From Atriophallophorus winterbourni (taxonomy: Eukaryota; Platyhelminthes; Trematoda; Plagiorchiida; Microphallidae): DNA of 64,000 bases. The stretch spans positions 1 through 64,000 of the forward strand of contig JACCGJ010008312.1 in assembly GCA_013407085.1 (NCBI GenBank), written 5' to 3'. Shown in pieces: positions 53,780 through 64,000 of this stretch. The notes under the pieces were generated by a model, which was given only the letters and a program-made list of their open reading frames with translations, was not told the DNA's origin and ran no database searches. The number at the start of each line of letters is the position of its first letter. Positions within the stretch are counted from its first letter, which is position 1. The position numbers and the translations under genes were made by a program.

Positions 53780-56274
53780 AGCTTATGACTCAACTTCATA
53801 TAATCTGAATACATTAACTCAAGCTTTCATTGAAACGTCTTTACATCAAGCACGTTATAAACTTATAGCCGGTGATTTTAACATGCCCAATTTAAACTGG
53901 CACGAACGAAGTAAAGTTAGCTCTCATACAAATTTTATGAAAACACTTGACTTACTAGGGTACAAACAATTTATTGATAGACCAACAAGAAAGGACAACA
54001 TTCTTAACTTAGTCTTTACTCTAAATATTGATCCAAACAACTTACTAATATTGCCTTCCCCCTTTAATGGGGACCACAAAATATTATCCTTCCACCTATC
54101 ATGCACTTGCAAAGCTACCAATGAGGTCAAGACTCTTCACCGTTTCATCGATTGGAAGTTACTTTCAACACTTATAAGGATTGAAGATTGGTCTCAATCC
54201 TTTCTTTCACATGATTTTCCAACTATATCCTCGACTTTCCATTCGAAAATTATAAGTTTAATCGATAAAGCTAGCAGTTCTAGAAAACGCATAAAACAAA
54301 CTAGGCTCGAGAAAATGGAAAAGAAAATGAAAAAGTGGTCTACAGTTGCAATAAACAATAATGATATCTTTGCTCGTTTACGTTCCTATGAACTATTGAG
54401 TGACCACAAACTCATTCTAGACCACACATTGATTGCATCAGAAAATAGAGCACTGAACAGTTGTGATAAGCTAGAATCACTTAGCAAGTTATTTAAATCA
54501 CGAACCGTAAACTCAACCAGCAAAGTAGATTTTATTATTCAGGATCGAACTTATAATTCGGCAGAAATAAGAATTACAGACCCTATTACAATCTGCGAAG
54601 AATTTCTTAAATATTTTAATACTACTTACAATACTTCCATCTATAAAGATATGACTAGAACAATTCGATCACCTAGTGTATTAAACACTATATGCATACA
54701 TCTGAAAGACATTCACGAAGTCTGCAAGCAAACTACGTTCAGTCTCAAGCCAGACATAACAGGCATTCCGCCCGCAATTTGCAGAATGGGTGGTGACGAT
54801 TTCAAACTTCTTCTACTGAACTTATTTAACACATCAATCGAATCTGGAATCTTCCCTATAGAATGGAAACACTCTGTCATTACACCCAGACATAAATATG
54901 GCTCGAAGCACACGGTATCAAATTATCGCCCAATTAACCACACAGCAATACTATCTAGATTACTTGAAAAAATAATAAAAAAAAGCTATCTTAAATCACT
55001 TATCTTCAAGTTTCTTCTCTAAAGCTCAACATGGCTTTCTAAATAAAAGATCATGCATTACATGTCAGCTTGAATACCTTGACTATATTACTACATCGAT
55101 AGAGGAAGGTTCGGCAGTTGTAGTTGTCTTCCTAGACATAACTAAAGCATTTGATACTGTTCCTCATAAGATATTATTATCGAAACTTAAATCATATGGC
55201 ATCGGTGGTAATCTTCTTTCCTGGTTAACTTCTTTTCTTACTGATCGCACTTACTCTGTCGAAGTTAACGGCCGTAGATCACGCAGTTTACCTATCCCCA
55301 GTGGGGTGATTCAAGGTAGCGTATTAGGCCCCTTACTATTTCTTATATATATAAATGACATACATAACGTCATTTCGCATAGCAAACTGTTCTTATTCGC
55401 TGATGACATGAAAGTTGTCATCACTTTCACAGCTAATCAAGCACAAACTTATATAGCTCGACTAAACAATGATTTAGCTGCACTTGCAGATTGGGCCAAA
55501 AATAATGGTCTAACGTTCTCAACAGCAAAATCTAATTTCATGCCTATAAGATGCACGATACAAAACAACTCAATCCTTCTAAACAATAACGCAATTCAAA
55601 TGATTGATAGCACGCGTTATTTAGGATTCCGATATTCTTCATCACTCACTTTCAACGAACAGATACGCCACCTTATTACTAAAGCCAGACAAAGTATGAA
55701 TACTATACACAGATCTATAATTCAGCCTCATTGTAAACTAGAAATGTATAAAGTATTCACCATTCCTATATTTGACTATTGTAACATAATATATACTAAT
55801 ATAAATAAAACCGATAGCATAGTTTTAGAAAAGATACAACGTTCTTTCTCAAAATCAATAATCGGTTATACCACCAAACTATCATATAGAGAAAGATGTA
55901 TACAACTGAAACTCGATCCTCTATGGTTTCGCAGACTTAAGCATAACCTCATCTTATTCTTTAAAATACTGTCAACGGATAATATTGAAATACGTTCGAA
56001 TATTCATATACGGCATGATTCTAAATATAGCTTGAGAAACAGTGAAAAAACTATTAAGTTACCAAGATTTCGTACTAAAGTAAGGAACAGTTTCTTCTTG
56101 ACTAAATATGCTAAACTGTGGAATCTTCTTCCAAAATTTATAAGACTCAGTTCCTCTTTAAATGAATTCAAATCACATCTAGCTTCATTTCTTACCGTTG
56201 ATAAAATTCGCAATCTACTTGATTTAAATGTTCTACTTGATGATTTATATAATAATGGCATTCCTGGATATTGA
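53780..56274 (+). pseudogene. endonuclease-RT of LINE G, one clear frameshift
   Basis: First frame (to 55022): KLIAGDFNMPNLNW, RKDNILNLVFTLN, FNGDHKILSFHLSC (endonuclease end), linker, ITGIPPAICRMGG, FPIEWKHSVITPRHK and NYRPINHT. Frame is lost near 55015 and resumes with AQHGFLNKRSCITCQLEYLD, VVFLDITKAFDTVPH, SGVIQGSVLGPLLFLIY, LFADDMKVVITF (catalytic DD) and the long C-terminal frame to LYNNGIPGY and stop. The N-terminal third of the endonuclease and ORF1 are missing through 5' truncation. Confidence 0.9.
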
Positions 56275-56650
56275 TATTAAATAACCGTTCACATCGTTCG
56301 AAACAGCATTCTCTCGCCTCTGATTTTTTTTCTCCACAGCAAAATTCTCAATCCGCACCAAAATGAAACTGGCCCCCAGACCTTAAACTAGTGGAATAGA
56401 CCACCTTCGCCTAGCGGACAAGAAAACGGCTCATGGTCAGGAAAGATCATTCTATTTACAACAATCAAAATGAAAACGTTTGGAACATCAACAATAGATT
56501 CTTCGCGCATCTTTGATGGACTTTATCCATTGATCATCAGTGTTGCCGGAAACATTCTAGACTTATCCTTGCAATAGATGTGTTTTCGTAAAATATCAGA
56601 TCACGTACCGATTAGCTGGAAACAACATCAAATACCGTTACCTTTATATT

Positions 56651-56918
56651 TATTGAACGTTAAATTCCGCTGAAACAAATGACCTTGAACAAATTATTTT
56701 GCAAATGTACATCCAATAATCTGATTGTACACAGCTTTTGGAAATTATTGATCATGTTTAACATGCCTTGGATTCCCAAGAATATTTATTGAACGTTAAA
56801 TTCCGCTGAAACAAATGACCTTGAAAAAATTACTTTGCAAATGTACATCCTATAATCTGATTGTACAAAGCTTTTGGAAATTATTGATCATGTTTAACAT
56901 GCCTTCGATTTCCAAGAA
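56651..56918 (+). repeat. tandem duplication of the LINE G 3' terminus
   Basis: Two copies of about 134 bp (56651-56784 and 56785-56918), each from TTTATTGAACGTTAAATTCC to the CCAAGAAT hairpin, with a few differences. The first copy ends at the point where the tail should start. Confidence 0.92.
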
Positions 56919-56924
56919 TAAAAT

Positions 56925-56964
<40 letters not shown>

Positions 56965-56965
56965 A

Positions 56966-57227
56966 TATTTCTGCATGAGATTGTGCGTCAAGTAAGCGCT
57001 CATGCTCTGTGAGATAGACCAGTAATTTCCACGTAGCTCCATTCTCATTATATGTGGTAGAGCGTTTAGTTTTTCCTCCCCTCTTCTGTAGTCTGCTAGC
57101 CTGTACAAGGTCACATCGTCGTTCGATCGGATTGCGAGTTTGCGTGAAAGCGTCACCACCTCAATATAGACAGTCTCAGCCCGAGAGATTAAAGTGTATG
57201 CTTCGGTTGAGTGAATTAGGAAAGCAT
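56966..57227. other. no recognised gene
   Basis: A minus-strand open frame covers 57297-56953. Its first part is LTR-like DNA and the rest has no recognised domain. Confidence 0.4.
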
Positions 57228-57302
57228 TGGCAATGAATTGTATTGTGTTGAATTGAATGAAACTACCAACCCAATAAAAGAAGTGAGAATAAACCACAAT
57301 CA
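57228..57302 (-). repeat. relic of the cargo-element LTR
   Basis: The minus strand reads GTGGTTTATTCTCACTTC, TTGGGTTGGTAGTTTCA and ACACAATACAATTCATT, matching the last ~75 bp of the LTR at 41580/43030 with several differences. No partner LTR or internal region was recognised. Confidence 0.45.
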
Positions 57303-57339
57303 GTATTGGAATTACCCGATATATATTGATGTATATAAG

Positions 57340-57615
57340 TTTAACAATGAGAATGTGAATAACAGATTTATTGATACGTTAAATATCCCTATTGTTGAAT
57401 ATTGAATGAATAATGTTGAATATATATCCCTATGTCTCGCACTAAAATTAGACGTAACTTTTTCTTAATTAAATATGCATAAATTTGGAATTTTCTTCCT
57501 TTTCATGTCCGTATGTGCACATCTACATGAAAATTCAAAAAGCTTGTAGAAACGCTTACTGTTCACTCACTATCCCACATCCTTAAGATGAACTCTCATC
57601 TAGATATTCTGTAAA
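57340..57615 (+). mobile_element. LINE family G/Q C-terminal fragment
   Basis: Reads RTKIRRNFFLIKYA, IWNFLPFHVRM and FKKLVETLTVHS, corresponding to the last ~60 codons of family G, with stops. Short and without a tail. Confidence 0.65.
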
Positions 57616-57699
57616 CTATTCTATTCTATTATAATTTCACATCGTTCTCCACATATTAGTATATTATGAGCTCTGATAGTATTCACTGGATAACTGGAC

Positions 57700-58722
57700 A
57701 TTCAAGTGTCAGGTTACCGGACCCTAGATATGTTGCTTCACATCTTAATCGTAACCATGCGTTTTTTATTCATATTTTAATATATGAACATTTACATGAC
57801 ATTAAACTTTGGACGCGGATAAATACAACTGCGAACTGTGTACAGCTGCAACGTGATCTAGACGCTCTACATGAATGGTCGATACGGAATAATTTGCAAT
57901 TCAATTTCCAAAAATGCAAGGTGTTGCAAATTGGTAAGCCATTCCAGTACCAATATCACTTTAGGCAGACGATTTTGAGCTGGACAGAATCGGAAAGGGA
58001 TCTTGGAGTCTGGGTATGCGGCATCCTGAAGAACAGCCTGCATTGTGAGGTTATTTACAAGCGTGCTTCCAAGCTTCTAGGTATGCTGCGACGAATTTTC
58101 AGAACCTTCTCGCCTGGAACGTTGCCCATCATCATGAAAGCTCATATAATTCCAACCATGGAGCATGCATCACAAGCTTGGACTCCGTGGTTAAAAAAGA
58201 TATACTATTGCTTGACAAAATATACCATCGCGCAACCAAACTCGTAAGAGGATTCCGGAATCTAACCTACGAGGAACGATTGCAAAAACTGAGGCTCCCC
58301 AGTCCCCTTCAAAGAAGCCTTCGAAGCGATGTGATACTAACATACAAAATATTAAATACCCCACATCATCCCTTAAAACATTTATTCGAATACCATGAGT
58401 CACAAAATACAACCAGCCACTCAGCGACACTGCAAATTCCCCACTCCCGTATCAGCTGTCGCCGATATTTTCATTGTGTACGTGTCTGTTTCCTTTGGAA
58501 TTCCCTCCCTGCATCGAAACGTTTATTCGAAATTTGGATACTTATTTGTTGCATAACGAATTGACGACACCTGCGTATTGTATTGTAACTATACAACTTG
58601 ACTATGCTTTACATTACATGTTTATTTTATATCTATTTCCTGAACGAATATTTACTATGATATGGTAATTGTGAAGCTATGTGCTTTTTGTAACCATAAA
58701 TTCTTAAATCTTGAATCTTGAA
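57700..58722 (+). mobile_element. LINE family A relative, RT C-terminal half
   Basis: 5'-truncated at about the FADD position (reads LHDIKLWTRINTTAN where family A has ADDVKIWTKVNS), then NNLQFNFQKCKVLQIGKPF, ERDLGVWVCGILKNSLHC and RRIFRTFSPG. It has one frameshift near 58190, then KIYHRATKLVRGFRNL, HPLKHLFEYHES and VCFLWNSLP. Ends in a TAAATCTTGAATCTTGAA tail at 58700-58722, the same unit as LINE A. Confidence 0.88.
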
Positions 58723-58990
58723 ATATAATCTACGTGAGCTCAAAATTTGTCCACATTCAAAGAAAAAGTTTCAATTTCAAAATTAGATGCCGAACTCGCA
58801 AATGCGATCAGGCACGAAATATAGCTTGGAGACACTATCGATAAAACGGTACAACAGAAACCTGATAAATATGCAAGGTCGCGCTTGGTTTGAAAACGGT
58901 ACGTGATTGCCAAATATTTCATAATTACGAAAACGTCTATTTTATATCTCTCACTCTTTTGATTATTATTATATTTATACTATTTGAAAT

Positions 58991-60109
58991 ATGTATACTA
59001 AAACACCTATCTCGAAAAGAATTAATTTACGTAAAATCCCCAAGACCAACAAATGTTCCGTATACCTAGATCAGAACACTTCCGTTATTTTGAATAAATT
59101 ACGGAAGTTAGAATCCGAATTGAATGAAATTCGAAAAAACAACTCTTTTGTTACACAGGTTTGCAAGACATTACAACCATTGACTATCCTCTTGGATGAT
59201 AATTCAAATATCGACAAAGATATACTTCAACGAACTAATAAGTTCGTTGAATCAATTGTTACTGAAATTTGTCAAAGAGACTTAAGATCTAAAAATGTTA
59301 TCCTGTTTAATATAGACGATAGATATCCTTTACAAGATTTAAAAACTACTATCTGCTCATCTTATGGCTTCCCATTTGACTGCGCTTCACTAAAACGCTT
59401 GAGAAAATTTAAGCCTTCGAGGTCTTGCCCAATCCTATTAGAACTTAGCGACAAATGCCTAGCATCACACATTTTAGCCCATAAGGATGTTTTAAAATCG
59501 ATTCCAAAATTTAAAAATGTATTTTTTAAACCTGATCTAACGCCAATGCAACGGAGAACTAGGTTCCATAAGCGTACCGTTACTACTCCATATTCCACCG
59601 AATCTTCCAACAATGGAAAAGAAAAGATGGAATTGGATGAGGTGCCACAAGAGTTGAATGCGCCTCCAACTTCACCTTCTTCTGTGAATAATTCAACACA
59701 ACCTATTATTTCACCTAAAATTCCAACTAAAATTATTACATCCCCTCACTTGAGGAAAAGGAAAAGAACCATCTTACCAAAGTTTCGACAAACTAGTGCG
59801 TTATTGCCTGCACCACTTCCTTTCAGGAATCCTTTAACTTCTGACAATAGAAATACTCGGAACTTTAATTGTCGTATAACGCCTTATCCATTAGATCGTA
59901 ACTTGGCATGGCAATTCCATCGACCAAGTCCGCAATACCCGAGCCCATTTTCGAATTATAACAACCCATCACAACACTTTTTCAACCATATTAACTGGTC
60001 CCCCGACACCAATTTTCCATATTTTAACTCATTTAACACTCACTCTACTATGTTCCCTTATCCAAGTATGAGAAATTTTCAAATCCCTCCACAAAGGCTT
60101 TTAACATAA
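58991..60109 (+). CDS. LINE L ORF1 protein
   Basis: 372 intact codons. The N-terminus is basic (SKRINLRKIPKTNK). Residues about 28-47 could form a short coiled coil (SVILNKLRKLESELNEIRKN). The middle has RSKNVILFNIDDRYPLQDLK and SLKRLRKFKPSR, the most conserved part with LINE K ORF1. The C-terminal third is rich in Pro, Asn, Phe and Tyr, low-complexity. No zinc knuckle or clear RRM is visible. ORF1 proteins of this superfamily bind LINE RNA and help form the RNP; that role is inferred. The ATG follows the 5' UTR by about 110 bases and aligns with the LINE K start. Confidence 0.85.
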   Translation: MYTKTPISKRINLRKIPKTNKCSVYLDQNTSVILNKLRKLESELNEIRKNNSFVTQVCKTLQPLTILLDDNSNIDKDILQRTNKFVESIVTEICQRDLRSKNVILFNIDDRYPLQDLKTTICSSYGFPFDCASLKRLRKFKPSRSCPILLELSDKCLASHILAHKDVLKSIPKFKNVFFKPDLTPMQRRTRFHKRTVTTPYSTESSNNGKEKMELDEVPQELNAPPTSPSSVNNSTQPIISPKIPTKIITSPHLRKRKRTILPKFRQTSALLPAPLPFRNPLTSDNRNTRNFNCRITPYPLDRNLAWQFHRPSPQYPSPFSNYNNPSQHFFNHINWSPDTNFPYFNSFNTHSTMFPYPSMRNFQIPPQRLLT

Positions 60110-62985
60110 ACCAACATGCTCCACATAATAATCAAATACATAATAGGCCATTTTCTGATCATAGCCCCTCATCTCTTAGATTTATTCTTATCAATGCTCG
60201 ATCCATAACTAACAAGATATTAGCTTTACGTTCATATCTTCTCTCTAATCCCGCTGATATCATTCTTATAACTGAATCTTGGACAAAAAAGGAACAATCA
60301 GACTGTGAACTTCTGATTCCAAACTATCACATTTTTAGAAAAGACTGCGTTTCAAAACGTGGAGGAGGTTGCCTTGTTTATGTTCACTCTAACCTCCAAG
60401 CTAACATCATCATTTCATCCGTCTTTGATCATATCGAAGATTCTATCTGGCTGGCACTACCGGCTTTTGATCTCTTACTTGGATGCATCTACTATCCACC
60501 AGCTACTATTTCCTCAACGCTTCAACGCTTGACTGATTGTTTCATAGAAGCCTCTGTCCACCCTTGCCGTTATAAATTAATTGCAGGAGATTTCAACATG
60601 CCTTCATTCAACCAGGTAGACTGCAATGACATAAATCTCAATTCTTTTTCTAATACCATCAAACTATTAGGTTTTACACAGTTTGTTGATAAACCAACGC
60701 GCAATAAAAATATCCTCGACCTTGTCTTTACTTTGAATATCACACCTTCAAACCTGAACGTATCTCTGTCATTTTTTAATGGAGATCATAACATTATATC
60801 TTTTGAATTGAGTTGCAATCGCATAATAACTAGTGTTAAAAAGCCACATATAATTACTCACATAGATTGGAAAATCTTTAAAAACCTCATTAGAAACGAA
60901 AATTGGACTGAATTTTTCCTTTCTGACAATTTTAATGTAACCTCAAAAATCTTTCATAATAAACTTGGTGACTTACTACAGAAATCTACAACCAGACATG
61001 CCAGACACCCTAAACTGAGTAAAGCTCATAAGTTAGAGAAACGCATTGCTTATTTGACTTCATATGCTCGTAATAAGCATGACATATCTTCCCTCTTGCA
61101 CGCGTATGAACTTTCTGACAAACTAGTACAAATTATGAATCATAAACTGATTTCTGATGAGTCTACAGCCCTTAAGTCTAGTAAAACACAGAAAGCATTA
61201 TCTAGATTAATGAACGCCAGGGCATCGGAAAATTCAGATAAGATAAACTACATCATTAAACAGGACCAACATGGTAATAATTTCACAGTAATAACTGAGC
61301 CTTCTGCTATTTGCGAAGAATTTCTTTTATTTTTCAATGCTTCATATAATAACAACTCCTATCCAAAGGTAATTATACACCCCACATGCAATACGTTAGA
61401 TGCAATTACAATTAATACCTCTGACATACGTAGAGTTTGTAATCAAGTTACAATCTCCTACAAACCTGATGAAACAGGTTTCGTACCAGCAATATGCAAA
61501 ATTGGATCTGAAGACTTCTTCTTATTACTACTCAATCTCTTTAATACGTCAATCAAATCAAAAACTTTCCCCTTAAAATGGAAACATTCCGTTGTCATTC
61601 CGCGACATAAGTCCGGATCACTACATACAATTACCAATTATCGACCCATAAATCACACACCACTTCTAGCTAGAATATTTGAGAAGCTTGTCAGACAGGC
61701 CACCCTAGCATACTTGACACCAAACTATTTCATATCAAACCAACACGGATTTCTCAACAGAAAATCTTGCGTCACTTGTCAACTAGAATTTTTAAATTAC
61801 GTGACACAATCACTTGATTCAAAACTTGGAGTCATAGTTGTATTCATTGATATTATGAAAGCCTTCGACAGGGTCCCGCATAATCTACTCCTCGCAAAAT
61901 TATCTGCTGTAGGTATTACTGGAAACCTACTTTCGTGGTTCAACTCTTTTCTTACTGGTCGCACCTTTTCGGTAGATATAAATGGCTACCGTTCTAGAAC
62001 TTTGCCAATTCCAAGCGGAGTCATACAAGGAAGCGTTCTAGGTCCACTACTCTTCTTGATATTTATCAACGATATACTATCTGTCATAACACACTGTAAG
62101 ATCTTTTTGTTTGCAGATGATATAAAAGTCGCAATAGCCTTTCCATCTAACCGGACTAACAACTTTATATCAAAATTGAACCAAGACCTGGATGCTCTAC
62201 TTCAATGGAGTATTCGAAACGGTCTTGAGTTCTCCACCAATAAATCAACTTTCATAAATTTCAACTGTATCATACCGAAAGATTCGATCATCCTAAATAA
62301 TACACCATTAAAACCAGCACAATGTGTTCGTGATTTAGGTTATCGATATTCTGGATCACTCACATTTCATGAACAAATTTGCTACTTAATTTCTAAAACA
62401 AAAAAGAATATAGGTTTACTTCATAGATACATCTCTCTGCCCCAGTGCAAGCTGGAACTTTACAAGTTACATACACTACCTTTATTAGATAACTGCAACA
62501 TTATATCTAGTAACATTACTCGGTCTGATAGCTATGCTTTAGAAGGCATCCAACGTTCTTTCACACGATCCATTACCACCAGTTCGGACAAGCATTCATA
62601 TAAGGAAAGATGTCAGATCATAGGGTTGGAACCATTATGGTTTCGAAGAATAAAACAAAATCTTATACTCTTTTACATAATATTGAAAAAAGATATGATT
62701 GACATTGATTAACAATTAGATTTCAAAAACTCTGAAGTATATAATCTTCGACACAAAAACAAAATATGTTTACCGAAAATCCACAATCGTATACGAAAAG
62801 ATTTCTTTATTTATAAATATTCTCGTTTATGGAATTTACTTCCTAATAATATAAGATTGAGCACCTCACAAACTGAATTCAAAAAGCAACTCAACTCTTT
62901 TTTATCTCCGGAAAAATTAGGTAAGCTATTTCTAATTAATACAACTATAGATAATTTATACTCATACGGCATAAAAGGCTTTTAA
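60095..62985 (+). pseudogene. LINE L ORF2: endonuclease and RT, single stop codon
   Basis: The frame is open from before the ORF1 stop, in the -1 frame relative to ORF1, with no ATG upstream of the endonuclease. Order: ILINARSITNKI, ITESWTKK, SKRGGGCLVYVHS, LLGCIYYPP, KLIAGDFNMPSFN, DLVFTLN and NGDHNIISFEL (endonuclease). RT follows with TGFVPAICKIG, FPLKWKHSVVIPRHK, NQHGFLNRKSCVTCQLEF, VVFIDIMKAFDRVPHN, SGVIQGSVLGPLLFLIF and LFADDIKVAIAF (catalytic DD). The frame is closed at 62710-62712 by TAA after MIDID. The remaining ~90 codons follow in the same frame to GIKGF and stop. A paralogue at 52495 lacks this stop. Confidence 0.9.
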
Positions 62986-63484
62986 TATTTTTTAGCAAAA
63001 AAAAATTTAAAGTGACATATAACTTTTTTCTTGAGAATTTACTTTTCAGAATTGTTGAAATTCAACAAAATACACTCTCGCAATTCTTGAAAGGGCGATG
63101 CAACTCATATCTTCGTGAACCGATGAAATGAACTCCTTATACAATAATCTGCGTTTGAAGTTGCATTTGGAACATCATACATGAATAAACATTGCGGTCC
63201 AGACCTACCCAAACTGTAATTAACCCATTTTAAACAATTACTGTCGTATTCGTTAAAAACATGAACCTTCATCATTTACTTTTTCCGATATTCTATCAAC
63301 TTTATGTTTTAAACGAGCTACCGTCTGTACAAATGTTATCAAACTATTTTTTTTACGGTTGTTGACAAAAAATTTTTTATTTATGTTTGACCTTAACATT
63401 TGTATAATTACCGTTTTATTTGATGTACTTATTCATGAAAACAAATGATCATGCATGGCATGACTTGGTGTATCCAAGAATATA
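62986..63484 (+). other. LINE L 3' UTR
   Basis: No ORF. Ends in two small hairpins before the tail, matching in position those of LINEs G, K and Q. Confidence 0.8.
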
Positions 63485-63537
63485 CATTATTATTATCATT
63501 ATTATTATTATTAATATTATTATTATTATTATTATTA

Positions 63538-64000
63538 TTACCAAAGCATTTAATAAGGTTCCTCATTCTCTTATTCTTCGAAAAAATATCATCACTTGGT
63601 ATTTCCGGACACCTATTTAATTGGTTCTGTTCATATCTTTCTGATCGTACCTTCTTCGTTTCCGTTAATGGCATATCCTCTGAAACACAACGTATACCAA
63701 GTAAAGTCATTCAAGGTAGCGTACTAGGTCCTCTCCTTTTTCTTATATATATTAATGATGTGCAAGATTTCGTAATAAACTCAGAGCTTTTTATCTTCGC
63801 GGATGATATTAAACTTGTTTTAGCTTTTCCAGCCATAGAGATATCACAGGCTATAGACTCTCTCAACGACGATCTTTCAAACCTTCCAAGATGGGGCTCA
63901 GCTCTGAAGACGCAATTCATGGGCATACGCTGCTCAATACCCTCCGGTAGTATCATTCTCAACGATACATCACTCGCACCTTCTAACAAAATCAAAGACT
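63538..64000 (+). mobile_element. LINE (G/L-like) RT fragment running out of the window
   Basis: Begins directly in palm motif A (ITKAFNKVPHSL), at the (ATT)n tail of LINE L. It continues with GISGHLFNWFCSYLSDRTFF, SKVIQGSVLGPLLFLIYIND, LFIFADDIKLVLAF (catalytic DD) and a thumb region cut by the window end. One frame change near 63580. It is a third family near G and L. Confidence 0.85.

Larger units (their letters stand above)
53770..56965 (+). mobile_element. LINE family G, 5'-truncated, plus strand
   Basis: Begins inside the endonuclease and runs through RT, stop at 56274, 3' UTR and a (TTTA)n tail at 56923-56965. The last ~134 bp of the 3' UTR is tandemly duplicated. Related but distinct from the L family at 58.9 kb. 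LINE K and the fragment in BEL H1 belong here. Confidence 0.93.
58877..63540 (+). mobile_element. nearly intact LINE L (two ORFs, CR1/jockey-type)
   Basis: About 4.66 kb. The 5' UTR starts near the GCGCGCTTGG...ACGGTACGTGAT motif shared with LINE K. ORF1 is 58991-60109 and ORF2 is about 60095-62985 with a single premature stop. The 3' UTR has terminal hairpins (CATGCATGGCATG; CTTGG-TGTAT-CCAAG), followed by an (ATT)n tail at 63485-63540. It is the most complete autonomous element in the window. Confidence 0.92.

Noticed and set aside
60095..60115. -1 frameshift site at the LINE L ORF1/ORF2 overlap
   Set aside because: No X-XXY-YYZ heptamer in the ORF1 frame near the stop; mechanism left open.

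Overview
The window is AT-rich eukaryotic DNA packed with transposable elements. It holds one convincing host coding exon, for a U1-type C2H2 zinc-finger protein, plus two weaker exon candidates. A digenean trematode or closely related flatworm is my best inference. The reasons are a CsRn1-like gypsy element whose primer-binding site matches tRNA-Trp, several CR1/jockey-type LINE families, BEL/Pao elements, and a tRNA-like SINE carrying a hammerhead ribozyme as in the schistosome Sm-alpha family. No database was searched, so species is not claimed.

Layout. 1-8.6 kb: two near-identical copies of LINE family A, broken by different frameshifts. Between them lies an older minus-strand LINE (family C) with a 111-bp LINE 3' end inserted in its RT region. 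8.6-14 kb: largely non-coding, with an exon candidate, a composite direct/inverted repeat (10.79-11.18 kb) and the hammerhead SINE (11.5 kb). 14-25.4 kb: nine copies of a second SINE family built of successive small hairpins, the zinc-finger exon (18.15-19.01 kb), a gypsy gag relic and LINE R. 24.5-28.8 kb: minus-strand LINEs D and F, D interrupted by a SINE with a 12-bp target-site duplication and F by plus-strand LINE E. 28.9-30.7 kb: the first copy of a short gypsy-type LTR element carrying host-like cargo. 30.7-34 kb: a decayed BEL element interrupted by a LINE 3' end. 35.1-39.7 kb: a complete-ended BEL element (LTRs about 369 bp) sitting in LINE Q. 41.6-43.2 kb: the second cargo element, complete with both LTRs. 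43.7-52.1 kb: LINE K, split by a 4.9-kb CsRn1-like element. 52.2-64 kb: plus-strand LINEs, including a nearly intact two-ORF LINE (58.9-63.5 kb).

The main discovery candidate is the short LTR family at 28.9 and 41.6 kb. In both copies the pol region is cut off just after the N-terminal edge of RT and replaced by sequence reading as BRCA2-type BRC repeats (FxxA-type motif followed by a LFDD-like motif; a second FKTA-containing repeat survives in one copy). Both copies have terminal TGTGATGA/TCATCACA and 5-bp target-site duplications, so the family appears to have captured a fragment of a RAD51-binding gene and then spread with it, presumably mobilised in trans.

Nearly all ORFs belong to retroelements and most are broken. 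The nesting gives a relative order of insertion: LINEs C, D, F, K and Q are older than the SINE, micro-LINE, LINE E, gypsy and BEL insertions inside them.
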